DNA from: Eleusine coracana subsp. coracana
Taxonomy: Eukaryota > Streptophyta > Magnoliopsida > Poales > Poaceae
DNA: 64,000 nucleotides
NCBI GenBank assembly: GCA_032690845.1
Contig: CM064421.1
Coordinates: forward strand, 39,236,963 to 39,300,962
Direction: 5' to 3'
The position numbers and the translations under genes were made by a program. Below the pieces are notes generated by a model. That model did no database searches and was not told the DNA's origin. It saw only the letters and a list, made by a program, of their open reading frames with translations. The number at the start of each line of letters is the position of its first letter. Position 1 is the stretch's first letter. Of the stretch, positions 32,900-45,925 are shown in pieces.

Positions 32900-35800
32900 C
32901 CAAATGACTCCTACTACTGACGCATTCTTGCATATAGCTATTCTTCGATTCATCTCAGTTCCCAACCCCTCAATCTCGCTCATCTAGCTCGTCCATCTTC
33001 ATTAAACAGTTATTGCCTGTTTTTTTTTCCTTCAAAAATAGGTCCTTAAGACCTTTATGAGAGCCAGGGATCTCCGGCCAGCTGGCTCCACCTTGGAGCC
33101 TTACCGCCTGTCTTCCTCATCACGTTCCAGCCAGCTGCTTGAATTCTCTAGCTATCGCCAGTATCACATCTATGAGTCTTCTAGCACCCTCCTGCGGCAT
33201 CCCCTTGTTCTCTCTGACTTGTTCAATGATGTCCGAAGATCGATTCACACATACAGTAACAAATTAGTACAACGTGAATAACAACAACTGGGGCCACGAG
33301 ACAGCTTATATTAGTATTAGTAAGTATAGGCGTAAATGACTAGCACTGCTCTCCTTTTTTTGACAGACGTGGTCACTTTTAGAGGTCAACACGTCACCAT
33401 TAACTATTGTGACCTGTTTCCTCAAGTGCCGCGTTGCTCCTTCCTGGTCGCTTGAGTCCTTCAACAGCGTCCAAAGTCCCAACTCGGCAACTCCTGGCCT
33501 GACCAAGGTATGTCTCTCCACCCAAGCTATGGTGACACCGGTCAGCCAGACGCTGAGCCTAATTTTGCTATTACATGTCTAACTGACTGCAAACAAGTAT
33601 GACAATGACCCAATCTAACATTCGACCTCATGTATGTGTAGAGAGAAGGGCCAAAGGAAGACGGTTGTGTCTTGAATCCCGCCAGTGCTCGCCGCCAATA
33701 ATGGCAAAGGGCATCTGGGATTTTTGTAGACCAGGTAGACGGCAGTCCGACATTCGACCTTGGTTTCTGTAAACCAGGCAGACGGCAGGTCAGAAAGCTT
33801 GGTGAAGAAGAAGGACATCTAGACAAGAAAGATGAGGAAGGAGTGACCCCTTCCATGCCTTAACCTGCATGCCTTAGCACGACGAGAGGTTACGGAAGGA
33901 GTGACCCTCTCCAGGCGCACCCAAACTGCTAGCTTCTGTCCAGGCCTTATCAGCCTTACTAGTTACCAGGCTACGACAGTCGACATGCAAGAGAGAAAGA
34001 GAGGGAGGAAGCTGGGCCAGAGAGGAACGATGGAGAAGAAGGCAACCTCACGACTCAGGTGAGGATAAGGCTGATGGGCATTTTACACATATAAGTCCCT
34101 TTCATATTTTCAATTCAATGTTTAGTTTATTGTTTCGTATATTTATGGTTTAATTCTCACAATTTATGATATTTACACTATATTCAGATAAATATTTCTA
34201 TCATTTAACCGATATAATTATCAACACATATACAACTAAATTTACTTTTTATTGAGACAAAACATGCGCAGCGTAGCGCGCGAATTTATCTAGTATGTTC
34301 GAAACGTGGTAAGTTTCAGGAGATTTCCAAACAGACCAACACACATGTGGCCGCACACCCCACTAGCTAGGACCAGACTGTTCTGTATTCTCTGGTGAAG
34401 TTTTTCAACCAGTCATCGAATAGCAATAGCTGATGCAAAGAAGTAGATGTAGAAAACAAAACAGAGGAACACTGTAACACAATCAGATTTTTTTTTCATG
34501 CATAGGACAATAAACAGATGATCATTTGATCCATCGCTTCCATATAACTGTGGGTTAGCCTCCACCCTTTGTCGAAATGCTACTCTCTAGCATCAACTAG
34601 AGAAACGATGGGAAACTATTGTTGGCATCGATGTGAAGCATTTCAATGAAGGTCAAATTGTTTTGCCCATCATCCCACCCATGATGAACGACACATATGG
34701 CCAATCGAATTAGTGAAACCACCTAAACGATGAGTTAACATCATAAATCTGGGATAAATATATTGCCAAGGTGAATGATGGATCGGTTTTTGGAACCCAA
34801 ACGGATAAATAAACTAAATAAAAGATTAGGATGTTAATTAAGTGGGCTCTCAACATACTTGAGGAGAGTAAAATAAACTTATTTTTTACACATTTATATA
34901 TGGTATTTTAGTATATTTGATTATAATGTCGCTGGGTAATATGTTTAATTACGAGATGTAGAAGGTTATTTTGGACTAATATTTTTATAATCACACTAGG
35001 GAGTAATTTTTATTTTTTATTTTTCACCAATTAATTGAACTAGTAATTTTTAGATCTTGAGAGCAAATATGGTAGTAGCTTTTTTCACTGGCCAAATATA
35101 TGCATATAATGGATAAATTATATTGATGGTGTTTTGTTCATGTCCATATTATTACTTCTATCTCTTAACTGTTGCCATGGATGGAACTGAACGTGGCCTG
35201 GCAAACTGATTTGTCAATCCGTTCGCTATTCTCGGGCCCGCCCTTTGCATGCTTTGGGTGCGGCCAGCTGGATATCGCTAACCTAGCGTATCTTGACGGG
35301 ACAGAAATGATGTGAAACAGAACTTTTCTTTTCCACGAACGCCTAAAAAGTCAGTTCGAAAAAAAAAACAACGCCTAAAAAGTAGTGTCCTCATCAAAAG
35401 GAAAAAATACACTTGCAAAAATCTAAAGCACGTCACATGAGAAAAAAAAAAAGAGAACAAGATCAAAACTTGCATGTTGGAAGGCTATTGGCTGGTCTGG
35501 GTTGTGTAAGATGATAAGCCTCGCAATGACCACGATGGGTCTGTATGTCCATGTCTACGTAGATATGTGGTACGCGAGTTTGAGTAGAACACGATCAAAA
35601 CTCTATCTCTAATAGAGACTATATGTAAATTAGACGTGCAGATATCATATGCTATCTATATAAGTCTAACATATTGAACAACTTATACTATATATCCTGA
35701 TAATATGTAACAGGCCACTAGGCGTCGGTACGATTAGGAAAAAAATCTTATCGTCTGGTCCTGAGATTTTAGTGGCCCCTGGAGTGAACCAATAAAATGA

Positions 35801-36755
35801 GATCCCCTCGCCATAAACATAAAATAAAAAATTATATCATACAAAGGAATTCGCCTTATTAGTATATAGTGTTGGTAATAAATCATTATAGTATATCAAA
35901 AATCATAATTTATACCAATAATCTAAATATACATTATACCTTGTTAAAATTTTCTTCCAATAGGTTTTGTCTTATCCCAGCAGCAATGAGAGCCTCTTTC
36001 TTCTCCTGATGTGAATACACAAACTCTTATAGCGTCCCACCACTCACATACCCTCTAAATTCTAGTTGTAGGGCAAGTGAAAGTACTTTGATATGCCCCA
36101 GAGGTCTTCAAATCTTGGTATTTCGAATCAGATTGATATAACTTTTTGAATGGCTGCGGTTCCTAAGTCAGTTGTATGGTATGAATATTAATCTCATCTA
36201 GCAATTTGTATTCAATGTGAAAAGCAGTCAAAACGTTTCACCGCTCTTGAGACATAGTTCATTCAGTCATGAAACAAAATAGATCAATCATTCAATCAGG
36301 ATTCGTGCATAAACAAAAAAAAAGTTATATGTAATATCAACCATGCCAGTAATCACATATTGTACAATTAATATACAAGCCGCGAGCGTGATGCCTTCGT
36401 GGGGCGACAGCTCAGCGCGAGCGCAATGCAAAAAGGATAGCGACATATGACTTCTTGCCATCAGCGAAATTGTTGGTCAGTGAGATTCTTACCTACGTGT
36501 TACTGTAGAAGGGATTTGACGAGTTGCTGTGCCCAGTTGGGCTTCAGGATCACGGAGGTTATCTTGTTGGAGTCTAAAATATTTTTTTACATATTTTCTA
36601 TCTTTTAATGGACTCAAAGCTGATTTGTTACTTTATATTTTATTTTTTTAAAAATATCTATATAATAATTATAAATCTGTTTCAAAATGCTGATTGAGAT
36701 ATCAACTAAAAATTAACAAGTCCCTATTTTTTAAAATTTTTTTACTCGTTTGGAG
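32900..36755. other. AT-rich intergenic DNA
   Basis: About 3.9 kb with no gene I can support. A GC-richer patch at 33050-34070 has short ORFs on both strands but no recognisable domain. An imperfect repeat (gtagaccaggtagacggcag / gtaaaccaggcagacggcag) lies at 33727-33790. The rest is low-complexity AT-rich. Confidence 0.5.
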
Positions 36756-37280
36756 TAGGGATGAAAACAGAACGGATAATATCAGACCGTCCGACGATCC
36801 AATCACCGAGAAAATAAATATGGCCAGATATGGGATGCACAAATAACCATTCGATACTATTCATGTCTGAATTCGAGTCCGAGAAAAACTAGTGTGATAG
36901 GATATAGGATGAGCAGTATGGATCTAGGATTTATGTAATTTGATTTAATTTAAATCATTTAGACATTAAAAATATAAAAGAATTCTAGAAATTTAATGTA
37001 TATAGTTAAATAAATTGTGTTGTTTTCATATATTAGCTATTGTTACCTTCATTTTCACTCTAATTACATGTCTATCATATAATTTTTCATCCATGCAAAT
37101 CTTATAATGGTATCAGTGTCTAAATCCGACTCCAAAATAAGAATACAAGAGGAGATACGAGATTAAGAAATAATTATCTGGCACTATCTGTTCCGACTTC
37201 GGATCCAAGAAAAAAGATACAAGATAGGATATGGAATGAGCTATATCCGCTCATATCCGATCCGATTTCATCCTTAGCTA
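36756..37280. mobile_element. Non-autonomous hAT-like element, 525 bp, 8-bp TSD
   Basis: The element begins tagggatgaaaac and ends gatttcatccttagcta, imperfect inverted termini. It is bounded by identical 8-bp copies of gtttggag at 36748-36755 and 37281-37288, the length typical of hAT insertions. Internal sequence is full of atatcc/ggatat words as in grass hAT relatives. No coding capacity. The insertion ends about 90 bp upstream of the PAO-A TATA region. Confidence 0.8.
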
Positions 37281-37368
37281 GTTTGGAGGATGGCTTACAG
37301 AACAAACCCCATCTATTCACATGGGAGGGCCGCCTATCACTAGCATGTTTTACTCTTATTGTAAGGAG

Positions 37369-37378
37369 TACTATATAT
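37369..37378 (+). promoter_or_regulatory. Likely TATA box of PAO-A
   Basis: The sequence actatatatgtgc is about 80 bp before the ATG at 37453. Confidence 0.5.
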
Positions 37379-37455
37379 GTGCAGTGTGTGAGTGTTGAAG
37401 GTGCGGTGTGTTCACTTTTCATGGTTCTGCATCCATTTGAGAGTTGCGAAAGATG

Positions 37456-37575
37456 AGTCCCTCCACGGCCGTTGCTCTCGTGCTAGCACTAGCCCTAGCA
37501 GAGTATGCCTCCGCTAGTCCCTCCACGGCCGTTGCTCTCGTGCTAGCACTAGCCCTAGCAGAGTATGCCTCCGCC
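37456..37575 (+). repeat. 60-bp exact tandem duplication in the PAO-A signal peptide
   Basis: The block from agtccctccacggccgttgc is repeated exactly at a 60-bp offset (37456 and 37516). It encodes SPSTAVALVLALALAEYASA twice, in frame. Confidence 0.95.
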
Positions 37576-38891
37576 GCCGGCCCAAGGGTCATCATCGTCG
37601 GTGCTGGCATGTCTGGTAAACACATTAATCATCACACACTCTTGGTTACCTCAAGCGATGTGCTCATACGCATGCTCTGACAGACACCAGAGCGCATGTT
37701 GTGCACTTCAGCTCCTATACGTGCACTTGAATGTACTATAACTCTTGGTTTGCAATGAAATTTGTGTAGGTATATCGGCGGGGAAGAGGCTGTCGGACGC
37801 TGGGATAACGGATCTGCTGATCTTAGAAGCGACGGACCACATCGGCGGCCGGATGCACAAGCAGAACTTCGCCGGCATCAACGTCGAGGTCGGCGCTAAC
37901 TGAGTGGAGGGCGTCAATGGCGACAAGATGAACCCCATTTGGCCCATCGTCAACTCCACGCTCAAGCTCAGGAACTTCCGCTCTGACTTTGACTACCTCG
38001 CCCAAAACGTCTACAAGGAGGAGTACGTTGAGCGCACAGCTGAACAAGCGTTCTCACCAAAAGAAACAAATACACCTAGCTAAACACACGTTTCTTATAG
38101 ATAACTGGCTCTCTTTTAGATGATTTAGACATCGGAAAAAAGTAGTTTTTGTGCAGGGGTTCATATGGCAGTAGTCACATATATGCAGGGGATCATATGG
38201 CAGTAGTTAATTTACTCCAAAATGATTAAACCTTGCTACACGTCGAACTAGTGTGGGAACATGCTATTGCGCTAACACAAAAATCACATGCTTTAGATAT
38301 CATTATTTTTCATAAGCATTTATTAATGGAAATATATTATATGATGATTTGAAAGTATTTTGATTACAAACCTACCAACATTAACTATTATTCGCATATA
38401 TAATTGTTCTTATGTACTGTTTTAGTAATCAAAAGTTCTATAAATATTATCCGGCACATGAGAATAGAGGAAGTATACATCACTAGTATAGACTTAACTT
38501 TTAATTAATTTTTAAAACAAATAGAGACCTTTTGTTTCTAAGATTATTATTCATGTTTATATCATCCGACTATACGTCAAGATTGTTAAGTGAACGTACT
38601 CAAAACTATTTTTGCCTTACTCTTTTTTGAACAAACTATTTTGCATTACTATTGATATTTAAATTTGTCTCTGAAGATGCTGTCTTTCTCCTGTGTTATT
38701 ACAAGTTCATTTTTTTTATTTATGTATATATAAACTGCATGCAGTGGCGGGGTCTACGATGAAAATTACGTCCAGAAGAGAATTGACCAAGCGGATAAGG
38801 TAGAAGAGAGTGGGGAAAAACTCTCCGGCACATTGCACTCTAGCGGCAGTCAAGACATATCCATCCTTGCCATGCAGCGCCTGAACGATCA

Positions 38892-41311
38892 GTACGTACA
38901 CAAAAGCGATCAATTATTATTTTTTCACAAAATCTGTTTCTGTTCTATACTACAAAGCAAGTGTGTTTTTTCTTGAAACGAGAAAGCAACTGTTTTTGTC
39001 TTAATAGTATTATAAGTGGACGTTCATTTTTTAATCAACTTAAGTTTGTTGATGTAATTAATCAGTGTATACACTGTATGGTACCTTAATATGGTATAAG
39101 ATATAACAGTCTCATTCGGATCTTGATGGACATTATTTATTTATAACGAAATTGCAACCAACTCTCTATTATTCCACGTCTAAGGTTTAGGAGGTCTAAG
39201 AGAGCCTTCACTTGCGAGGAATAGTTAAAGTATAAGTGAATTTAATACTCTTTTCTTTCGGTTTAAACTTTGAGATGTAACTTGATTGGTGCATAGTAAC
39301 TTAAAGATTTATTAAAAAATAAACTCGTCATGATTTTATGAATTGTTCTTACTCAGGCTAACCAAAAATAGAATTCAAGGTACTACGCTGCGTCCTTGTT
39401 TGCTAAAAAAGGATGATTTGAGAAACAAGAAAAAATCATAAATTGTTAAAAATGGACTGTCCTCCATTGTTTATCACATTAGTACAAAATTATGATCAAA
39501 TTTTCTCATAGACACTTTTCAATTGTGATTTTTTGCTATAGAACACTGAGATAGGAATCATTTTCTATTAAACACTAAGAAACAACGTTCAACAACAAAT
39601 AAAACACGTTTCAGTGTTCAGTAGCGAACGACACATTTTTACAGTGTTTCAGTAGCAAACTTTACACAAAGTTATAGATAATATCAATCATTCGAGGCCC
39701 TGACCAGCTGAACCGTAAGGACCGCAAGGAGAGGATGACGATGCATCCGAGCATTTTGGTTGGAAGCAAGCAACCAAATTAGGACCATTATTAGATGTCT
39801 GAAATCTTTACTTTATATGGTTATATGCAATGCTACCAAATAAGATAATGAAAGCTGCCCCTTGTAGCTTTGAAATAACTGTTGCCTGGTCCTTAACCAG
39901 CGTCTCTGATCCATACAAAATACTGGTGTCTATCAACATTGAACGACAGCGCATGTGATCGAAATCAAGTATACACATGCTGACAAATGTGGACCAATCC
40001 GCTGCTGTACATCTAATAATATGGGCATCCATAAACGTGTTGATGCTTACAGCTTTTGTAGGCGCAAATAATATCTCTCTTTGTCCTAGAATAATTCTTA
40101 TTTTAACTTTAGACATATTAATTAGAGAAGTTTTACTGCTTAAAATATTATTCAATAGTTTCTAAAAAATATTGGCCTGAACGTAGCTTCATAATTACAT
40201 TACTAATTAATAAATTTATGTTTATTTCTACGGTAGAATTCTAATTTTACCGAATCATTAGTTTAAATATCAGTTAATTTTAAAAAAGTATAAACATCAG
40301 TTATAGGTCATATTACTAATTTAACTTTATTCAGGATAATAAAAATTAATTATTATAAATCTATCACTCTTAATTTTTTGATATTATCCCCAAATTGATA
40401 AAATACTGTTTAGTGGTTATAGTTTCAAATTATCGATCTACACCATAGAATCAAACTACATACCAACAGAAGTAAGGAGAGAGGTAGATGCACAAAAAAC
40501 GATAAGGAGAAAGATAGAGATAAGGATGTACTTAGATCATATTATTTGTATACTCATCCAATTTTTCTAATTTACTTGTAGTCCTCACATCCCAATACAA
40601 ATTTCTCTCTTTCTAATACCCATCCCATCTTTGTCTTTATCTCTCTCCTTGTTTCATGTGCATTCATGGTTTTCACTTCTTTTTAATTAATCTTCGTGCC
40701 TAAGGTTAAAACTTCAAGTAATATAGGATGGAGGAAGTATTGGGAAAAAAAACAAAAAGATACATAGAAATTGAGAATGATAACTATTTTAGGAAAACTG
40801 GAGTTGACTAAAGTACAAACTATTTTATGATGAAGGGAGTACTTCACAGTCCCATAGAAGTCATAATTCACTCGAGAAAATATTCTTAGACGAGTCTAAT
40901 AGGAGTTTCATTGACATTAAATTAGATGTCACAACATTAATTAAGATAAAAGAGAGAAACATTTAGCACTATTTTATATGCATGTAACTTTATTAAAACT
41001 CACATTGAGTATAATATTTTATCATAACATTTTTTTATTAATCTTAATGCAGTAATATTTATTGTTATGACTTTTATCTATAAAACCATGCGAGGAAACT
41101 ATACATTGAGAGCCTTTTTTTTTTACAAGTGCATTGAGAGCCTTTAGAGGTGACGTGGTAATCTGGCAGTCCGTGAAATGAGAGCATTGAGACTGGCCTC
41201 GGAAAAAGTTTCCTAAAGAGGGCTCATACTAATTTACTCCAGTTAGAGCTGCGCGTAATCGACGAGTACTGATGCTTTTTCATTGTTGGGCGCATGCAAA
41301 TGCAATGTCAG
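38892..41311 (+). other. Enlarged intron 3 of PAO-A
   Basis: 2420 bp, against 150 bp for the corresponding intron of PAO-B. It is AT-rich; an open stretch on the minus strand at 40155..39808 (115 codons) resembles no family I know. Probably one or more inserted elements, ends not identified. Confidence 0.5.
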
Positions 41312-43284
41312 CCAGCCGAACGGCCCAGCAACGCCGGTGGACATGGTGGTGGACTACTTCAAGTACGATTACGAATTCGCCGAGCCGCCGCGCGTGACCA
41401 GCCTGCAGAACACGGTCCCTCTCCCGACGTTCAGCGACTTTGGGGACGACGTCTACTTCGTCGCTGACCAGAGAGGCTACGAGTCCGTCGTTTATTATAT
41501 CGCCGGGCAGTACCTCAAGACCGACAAGTCCGGCAAAATCGTGGATCCCCGGCTCCAGCTCAACAAGGTATATAGCCACAAATCTCCGGTTTTATTTAAA
41601 CGTTAGAAGCACAAGTTACAGGCTATAACTCACTAATGTGTTATATACGTCGCTGAACACGGTCATATACATAGGTTGTGCGAGAGATATCCTACTCCGC
41701 TAGTGGGGTCACCGTCAAGACAGAGGACAACTCGGTGTACAAGGCGGACTATGTCATGGTTTCTGCAAGCTTGGGTGTCCTGCAAAGTGATCTCATTCAG
41801 TTCAAGCCACAGCTGCCTGTCAGTTCCTCACTTCTTCATCATGTCCTATATATCACTTCAATAAACTAAACATTGACCTGTCCTATTTCCGTCATCTCAT
41901 TATCCCAATTTTCCCTGCATTTAATCTATCAGCCATGGAAGGTTGTGTCGATCTACCAGTTCGACATGGCCGTGTACACCAAGATCTTTGTCAAGTTCCC
42001 CACAAAGTTCTGGCCTGAAGGCAAAGGAAGAGAGTTCTTCCTCTATGCTAGTAGCAGGCGAGGTTACTATGGAGTATGGCAGGTACACCATAACGCAAAT
42101 TCAGACCTCAATTCGTAGCATTGCCACTCAACTTAAATAATAAATATATCAGCATGCAATAACTTAAACTTTTATGGTGAAACATTCAGGAGTTTGAGGC
42201 GCAGTACCCTGATGCCAACGTCCTCCTTGTCACCGTTACTGATGAGGAGTCTCGACGGATCGAACAGCAGTCGGACAACCAAACCAAGGCAGAAATCGTA
42301 GAAGTGCTGAGGAAAATGTTCCCCGGCAAGGACGTCCCGGATGCGACCGACATCCTAGTGCCAAGGTGGTGGTCAAACAGGTTCTACAAGGGCACCTTCT
42401 CCAACTGGCCCATTGGTGTCAACCGCTATGAATACGACCAGCTAAGGGTACACCAAATCCTTCCGTTTAAAATTATTATAAAAAAAAATCCTTCTGTATA
42501 TAATAGTTTGAATTTGTGATTGCTTGGTTCATACGTATGTGAAATTTGGTTCTTGTTCTTCATGTGTATTCTAGGCGCCGGTTGGGAGGGTTTACTTTAC
42601 CGGTGAGCACACCAGCGAGCACTACAACGGATATGTCCATGGCGCTTATCTTTCAGGTAAATGTGCACATACAACTGTATATGGTTTCATTTACAAATTC
42701 TTAAGTTTGTCAACTTCTCGGTGCTTACATGTTCATTATTTGTGTCGTCAGGCATTGACTCTGCTGAGATTCTGATCAACTGCGCCCAGAAGAAGAGGTG
42801 CAAGTACCATGTCCAGGGAAAGTATGACTAGATCATACCATACCAGGAGCGAAAACACAGCTATGGGCTCATAACGTCCGTTGCTTCCATTTATCAGTTG
42901 AGATCTGCATAATTTTTTCTTCCAAGAATTAAGACTTCTTCACTAGGAGTCTGTGAGATGTGTCGTTGTTTAGATTCTAATTTTACCGGATATCATCTAG
43001 TGAATCGTTTTTCTTTTGTCAAACAGTCCTCAACAGTCAGTAAATCTTTGTGTTGTTCATTCATGTCCCCTGTGATCTTGTATCACGAGCAGAGAGCCAC
43101 GCTCGTTACGAGCCTCAGTATAAGTTGGACTCCGCCCAAAGTATATATACACAGAAGATGGGCTCAGGCTGTGCCTTGGCTGATCAGTTGATGCGCTTCC
43201 GTGGGTCTTAGTAGTGGGTATTTCAATGCTCGTTATTAAAATGGGTCGAGGAGAACTTAGTAAACGATATTTTAATGCACACCA

Positions 43285-43985
43285 CTAAATGGGACTAGGG
43301 CTTGGCTCGACACCAACTCGTTATTGCTCATTAATATAACGAGCTAGCTCGGCTCGGCTCATTATACTAATGAGTTAATTTTATAGCTTAGCTCGACTCA
43401 TTATGCTCATGAACTAACTCATTATGGCTCGTTGAGCTTTACTTAAAAACCATATTATTTTAGTTATTAATAAAAAATAAAAAAATAACATACATCATAT
43501 AAAAATACTATATATTTTAAATCATCAAATATATTTAAGATATAAATCAAACATTACTTATCCATATGTTCATCGATCTTGGTCACTGAATGTTTTTATA
43601 GGAAGATAATATATTCACGCAAAATTTATAACTAAGTATCTATTATTAGCTATATAAGAGAAAAATAGTAGTGCTTCAACATCAAGCTCACCAATCTAGC
43701 TCATCAAGAGTAGATTATTACTATATTTATATGTGTATGGGTTTGTACTTATACCATTGAGTTGACTTGTGATAGACTCGACCATAGTTCATAGCCATAG
43801 GTAAGTTGTAGTTTTAAACATTACACAACTCGTTAGCCTCGTGAGCCAGCTCACGAGCCCGCTCAAGTTGGCTCGTTAACATAATGAGCTAATAAATTAG
43901 CTCGACTCATTTGAAATTTGAACGAACCGAGTCGAGTTGAGCCGAGTTCGCCTCCGAGTCGAGCGAGCTATTAAAGTACGAGTTT
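43285..43985. mobile_element. Element with GAGC-rich subterminal repeats
   Basis: Both sides are crowded with ctcg/gagc words in opposite orientation (left: ggctcgacaccaactcgtta, agctagctcggctcgg; right: gttggctcgttaacataatg, gagtcgagcgagc). The centre is AT-rich and non-coding. Terminal repeats and target duplication were not pinned down, so the superfamily is uncertain. Confidence 0.45.
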
Positions 43986-45290
43986 TATTGCCGCCCCATT
44001 ATGGGACGGTGGGATGGTGCAACTTACTAATGGATCGCTACTATGGCTCGTCACCAAGTAACACGTAAGGATAAAAGACGTACCGAGTGAAGGGTGAATC
44101 GGTAAGCGAAATATCAAAATAAATACTTCATATTTTTGCACTCAATACTAAAAATCGTTATAACCTAATAATTTTAGAAGACTAAGAACCTACACATGTT
44201 AGTGTTCATGATGAATAAAATATGAAAACTAAGTCACACTAGGATACGAAAGCCACAAGTCAGCCTATCAACTATAACAAACAATTACGAAATAGTAAAG
44301 AGAAGGGTTAATGAATGCTCATAATTTTTTTTCTCGAGGTCTCGGAAAGATGACGTCTTCCCCTAATGCCCTTTAGACCACTTAGTGTGGGTCCCTCCCA
44401 CCATGCAAAATGGAGTCCTTTCACACGAACACGCAATTACTCTAAGTGAAGACACGATCGCGTCACCACTGCCATCATAGTATAATCTCACCTCTCTCAA
44501 GTACTTGTCGCAGTGCTCTCTCTTGATATTTCTTTCAATGACGAGCTTAAATCATGTATAAAATTGTGTTGACCTTCACAACCAACATGATAGTCCGGTC
44601 TTTTCATCTTCGATCCAAAGTAGAGAACTCCTGTCTCTGTTTACCCTGATCCAAGCCGACCATACTGTTCGGTCTTCACCACCTGACTATCTGGTCTCTT
44701 CTTCGAAGATGAAAACTTCTCTTCCTTTCCTTGACTTCGTTTTCCTGGCTTTCTCCAATAGTTCATCGGTCTATCTACTGTGATCTAGCGCCTTCTGATT
44801 TCACTAAGCATACACACACATCACTCACTAGCATGGTCTAAGAGATATGATCTAGACCTTTTGATAGCTCAATTTTTCCTGTGAAGACAAGCTTTAATAA
44901 TTAGCCTAGTAATCCAACATACTTAAACCTAGCTTGTCCTAAGTTTTGATCCATCTCCATCAACCCTTGAATTCCATCAAGCTCTCCTAGCTTGTCCCTT
45001 GTTTGAGATTATTGTCATCAATCACCAAGACAATCATTATCAATGAAATTATATAATACTAGAGAATATAATTTCTACATGCACAACACTCGTTTAGATA
45101 ATAGCTACATTTCAGAGTTATCATTAATCACCAAACGTTCAGATCTTAGGGATCTAATGGTCACGAAGCTTACATAACGTCACCAACTATAAAACAAGGG
45201 ACATTAGAGAGCGTAAACCTATTGCTCCTTTTCCACAGCCAATCCTTTCCTCCTTGCGCTCCTCTTTCACCACCTCATGGCCTCACCGCC
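43986..45290. other. Spacer with no supported gene
   Basis: Mixed composition, short ORFs only. The stretch 44560-44780 has repeated cggtctt words and may be decayed repeat DNA. Confidence 0.4.
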
Positions 45291-45295
45291 TAGGG

Positions 45296-45520
45296 TTTAC
45301 TGATACAAAATGCAACAATGTATATGTGTGCCAAGTTTTAAATTCTAACGTCTTTTATATATTAAGATAGAAAAGTTAAAAATAATAGTTAAATGGTTAT
45401 AGTGTGTCACAGACGAATTTTTTTAGAATCTAAGTGTGTTTCAGCTAAATTCGATTTTGACAGTGTGTTCAGGACAAAACCATATTTTGTTAGTGTGTCT
45501 CAGACAAATTTTCCTATAAG
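45296..45520. repeat. Half of a hairpin MITE plus four ~28-bp imperfect repeats
   Basis: 45305-45405 (atgcaacaatgtatatgtgt ... agaaaagttaaaaataa) matches the right arm of the MITE at 26109-26478. From 45408 the motif agtgtgt..cag..aaatttt follows four times (about 45408, 45435, 45463 and 45496). Confidence 0.6.
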
Positions 45521-45641
45521 TTATAAGGGTGGTAATTGGAGCTAAACTATCTGCTAGTACAATCGATTGGAGAAAGTGGAGTTCTAGGTTGCTAAATATG
45601 GATATGGTTGCGCTTGCGCCGCATGTATTCACAGTTCACAC

Positions 45642-45925
45642 CACTACAAGATAGGAGTATACAATTTTGCTGACAGTTTGCTTGAGGTGGCCAACAGTCT
45701 CACTACTCTTCATGATTTCCAGCAAATGGCCATCTGTTTTCCCTAATACAAATTCATATATTTCTAACAGGTTTTTTTTGTTTTTGTTTTGCAAAGTCCC
45801 ACCAATGTCATACCCGACAAGGCTTTCTCCCACAGGTATCAAATGCACTAGCTAAATATACTAGAAAATGTCGGACACTTTATAAGCAAACCATTGGAAA
45901 AGTTTTTTTTTTTTCTCTTGTAGTG
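45642..45925. mobile_element. 284-bp CACTA mini-element with 3-bp TSD
   Basis: It starts cactacaagata and ends ctcttgtagtg, inverted termini of the CACTA type, flanked on each side by cac (45639-45641 and 45926-45928), the expected 3-bp target duplication. No coding capacity. Confidence 0.8.

Larger units (their letters stand above)
37453..42831 (+). pseudogene. PAO: Polyamine oxidase PAO-A (nonsense codon in exon 2; duplicated signal peptide)
   Basis: Nine exons: 37453..37615, 37770..38022, 38745..38891, 41312..41567, 41675..41818, 41933..42082, 42190..42447, 42575..42656 and 42752..42831. All are GT-AG and in phase (511 codons), and closely follow maize apoplastic PAO. Landmarks are the signal peptide, the FAD-binding PRVIIVGAGMSG, GGRMHKQNFAGINVEVGAN, PNGPATPVDMVVDYF, YASSRRGYYGVWQ, PRWWSNRFYKGTFSNWP, GRVYFTGEHTSEHYNGYVHGAY and the tail CKYHVQGKYD. 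The enzyme family oxidises spermidine/spermine in the cell wall, giving H2O2. TGA at 37901-37903 replaces the conserved Trp of GANWVEG, a residue lining the active-site tunnel in maize PAO, so full-length enzyme is not expected. Residues 2-41 are two perfect 20-aa copies of the signal peptide. Intron 3 is 2.4 kb. Confidence 0.9.

Noticed and set aside
39808..40155. 115-codon minus-strand ORF in PAO-A intron 3
   Set aside because: AT-rich, no recognised family, no promoter; kept only as a note under the intron.
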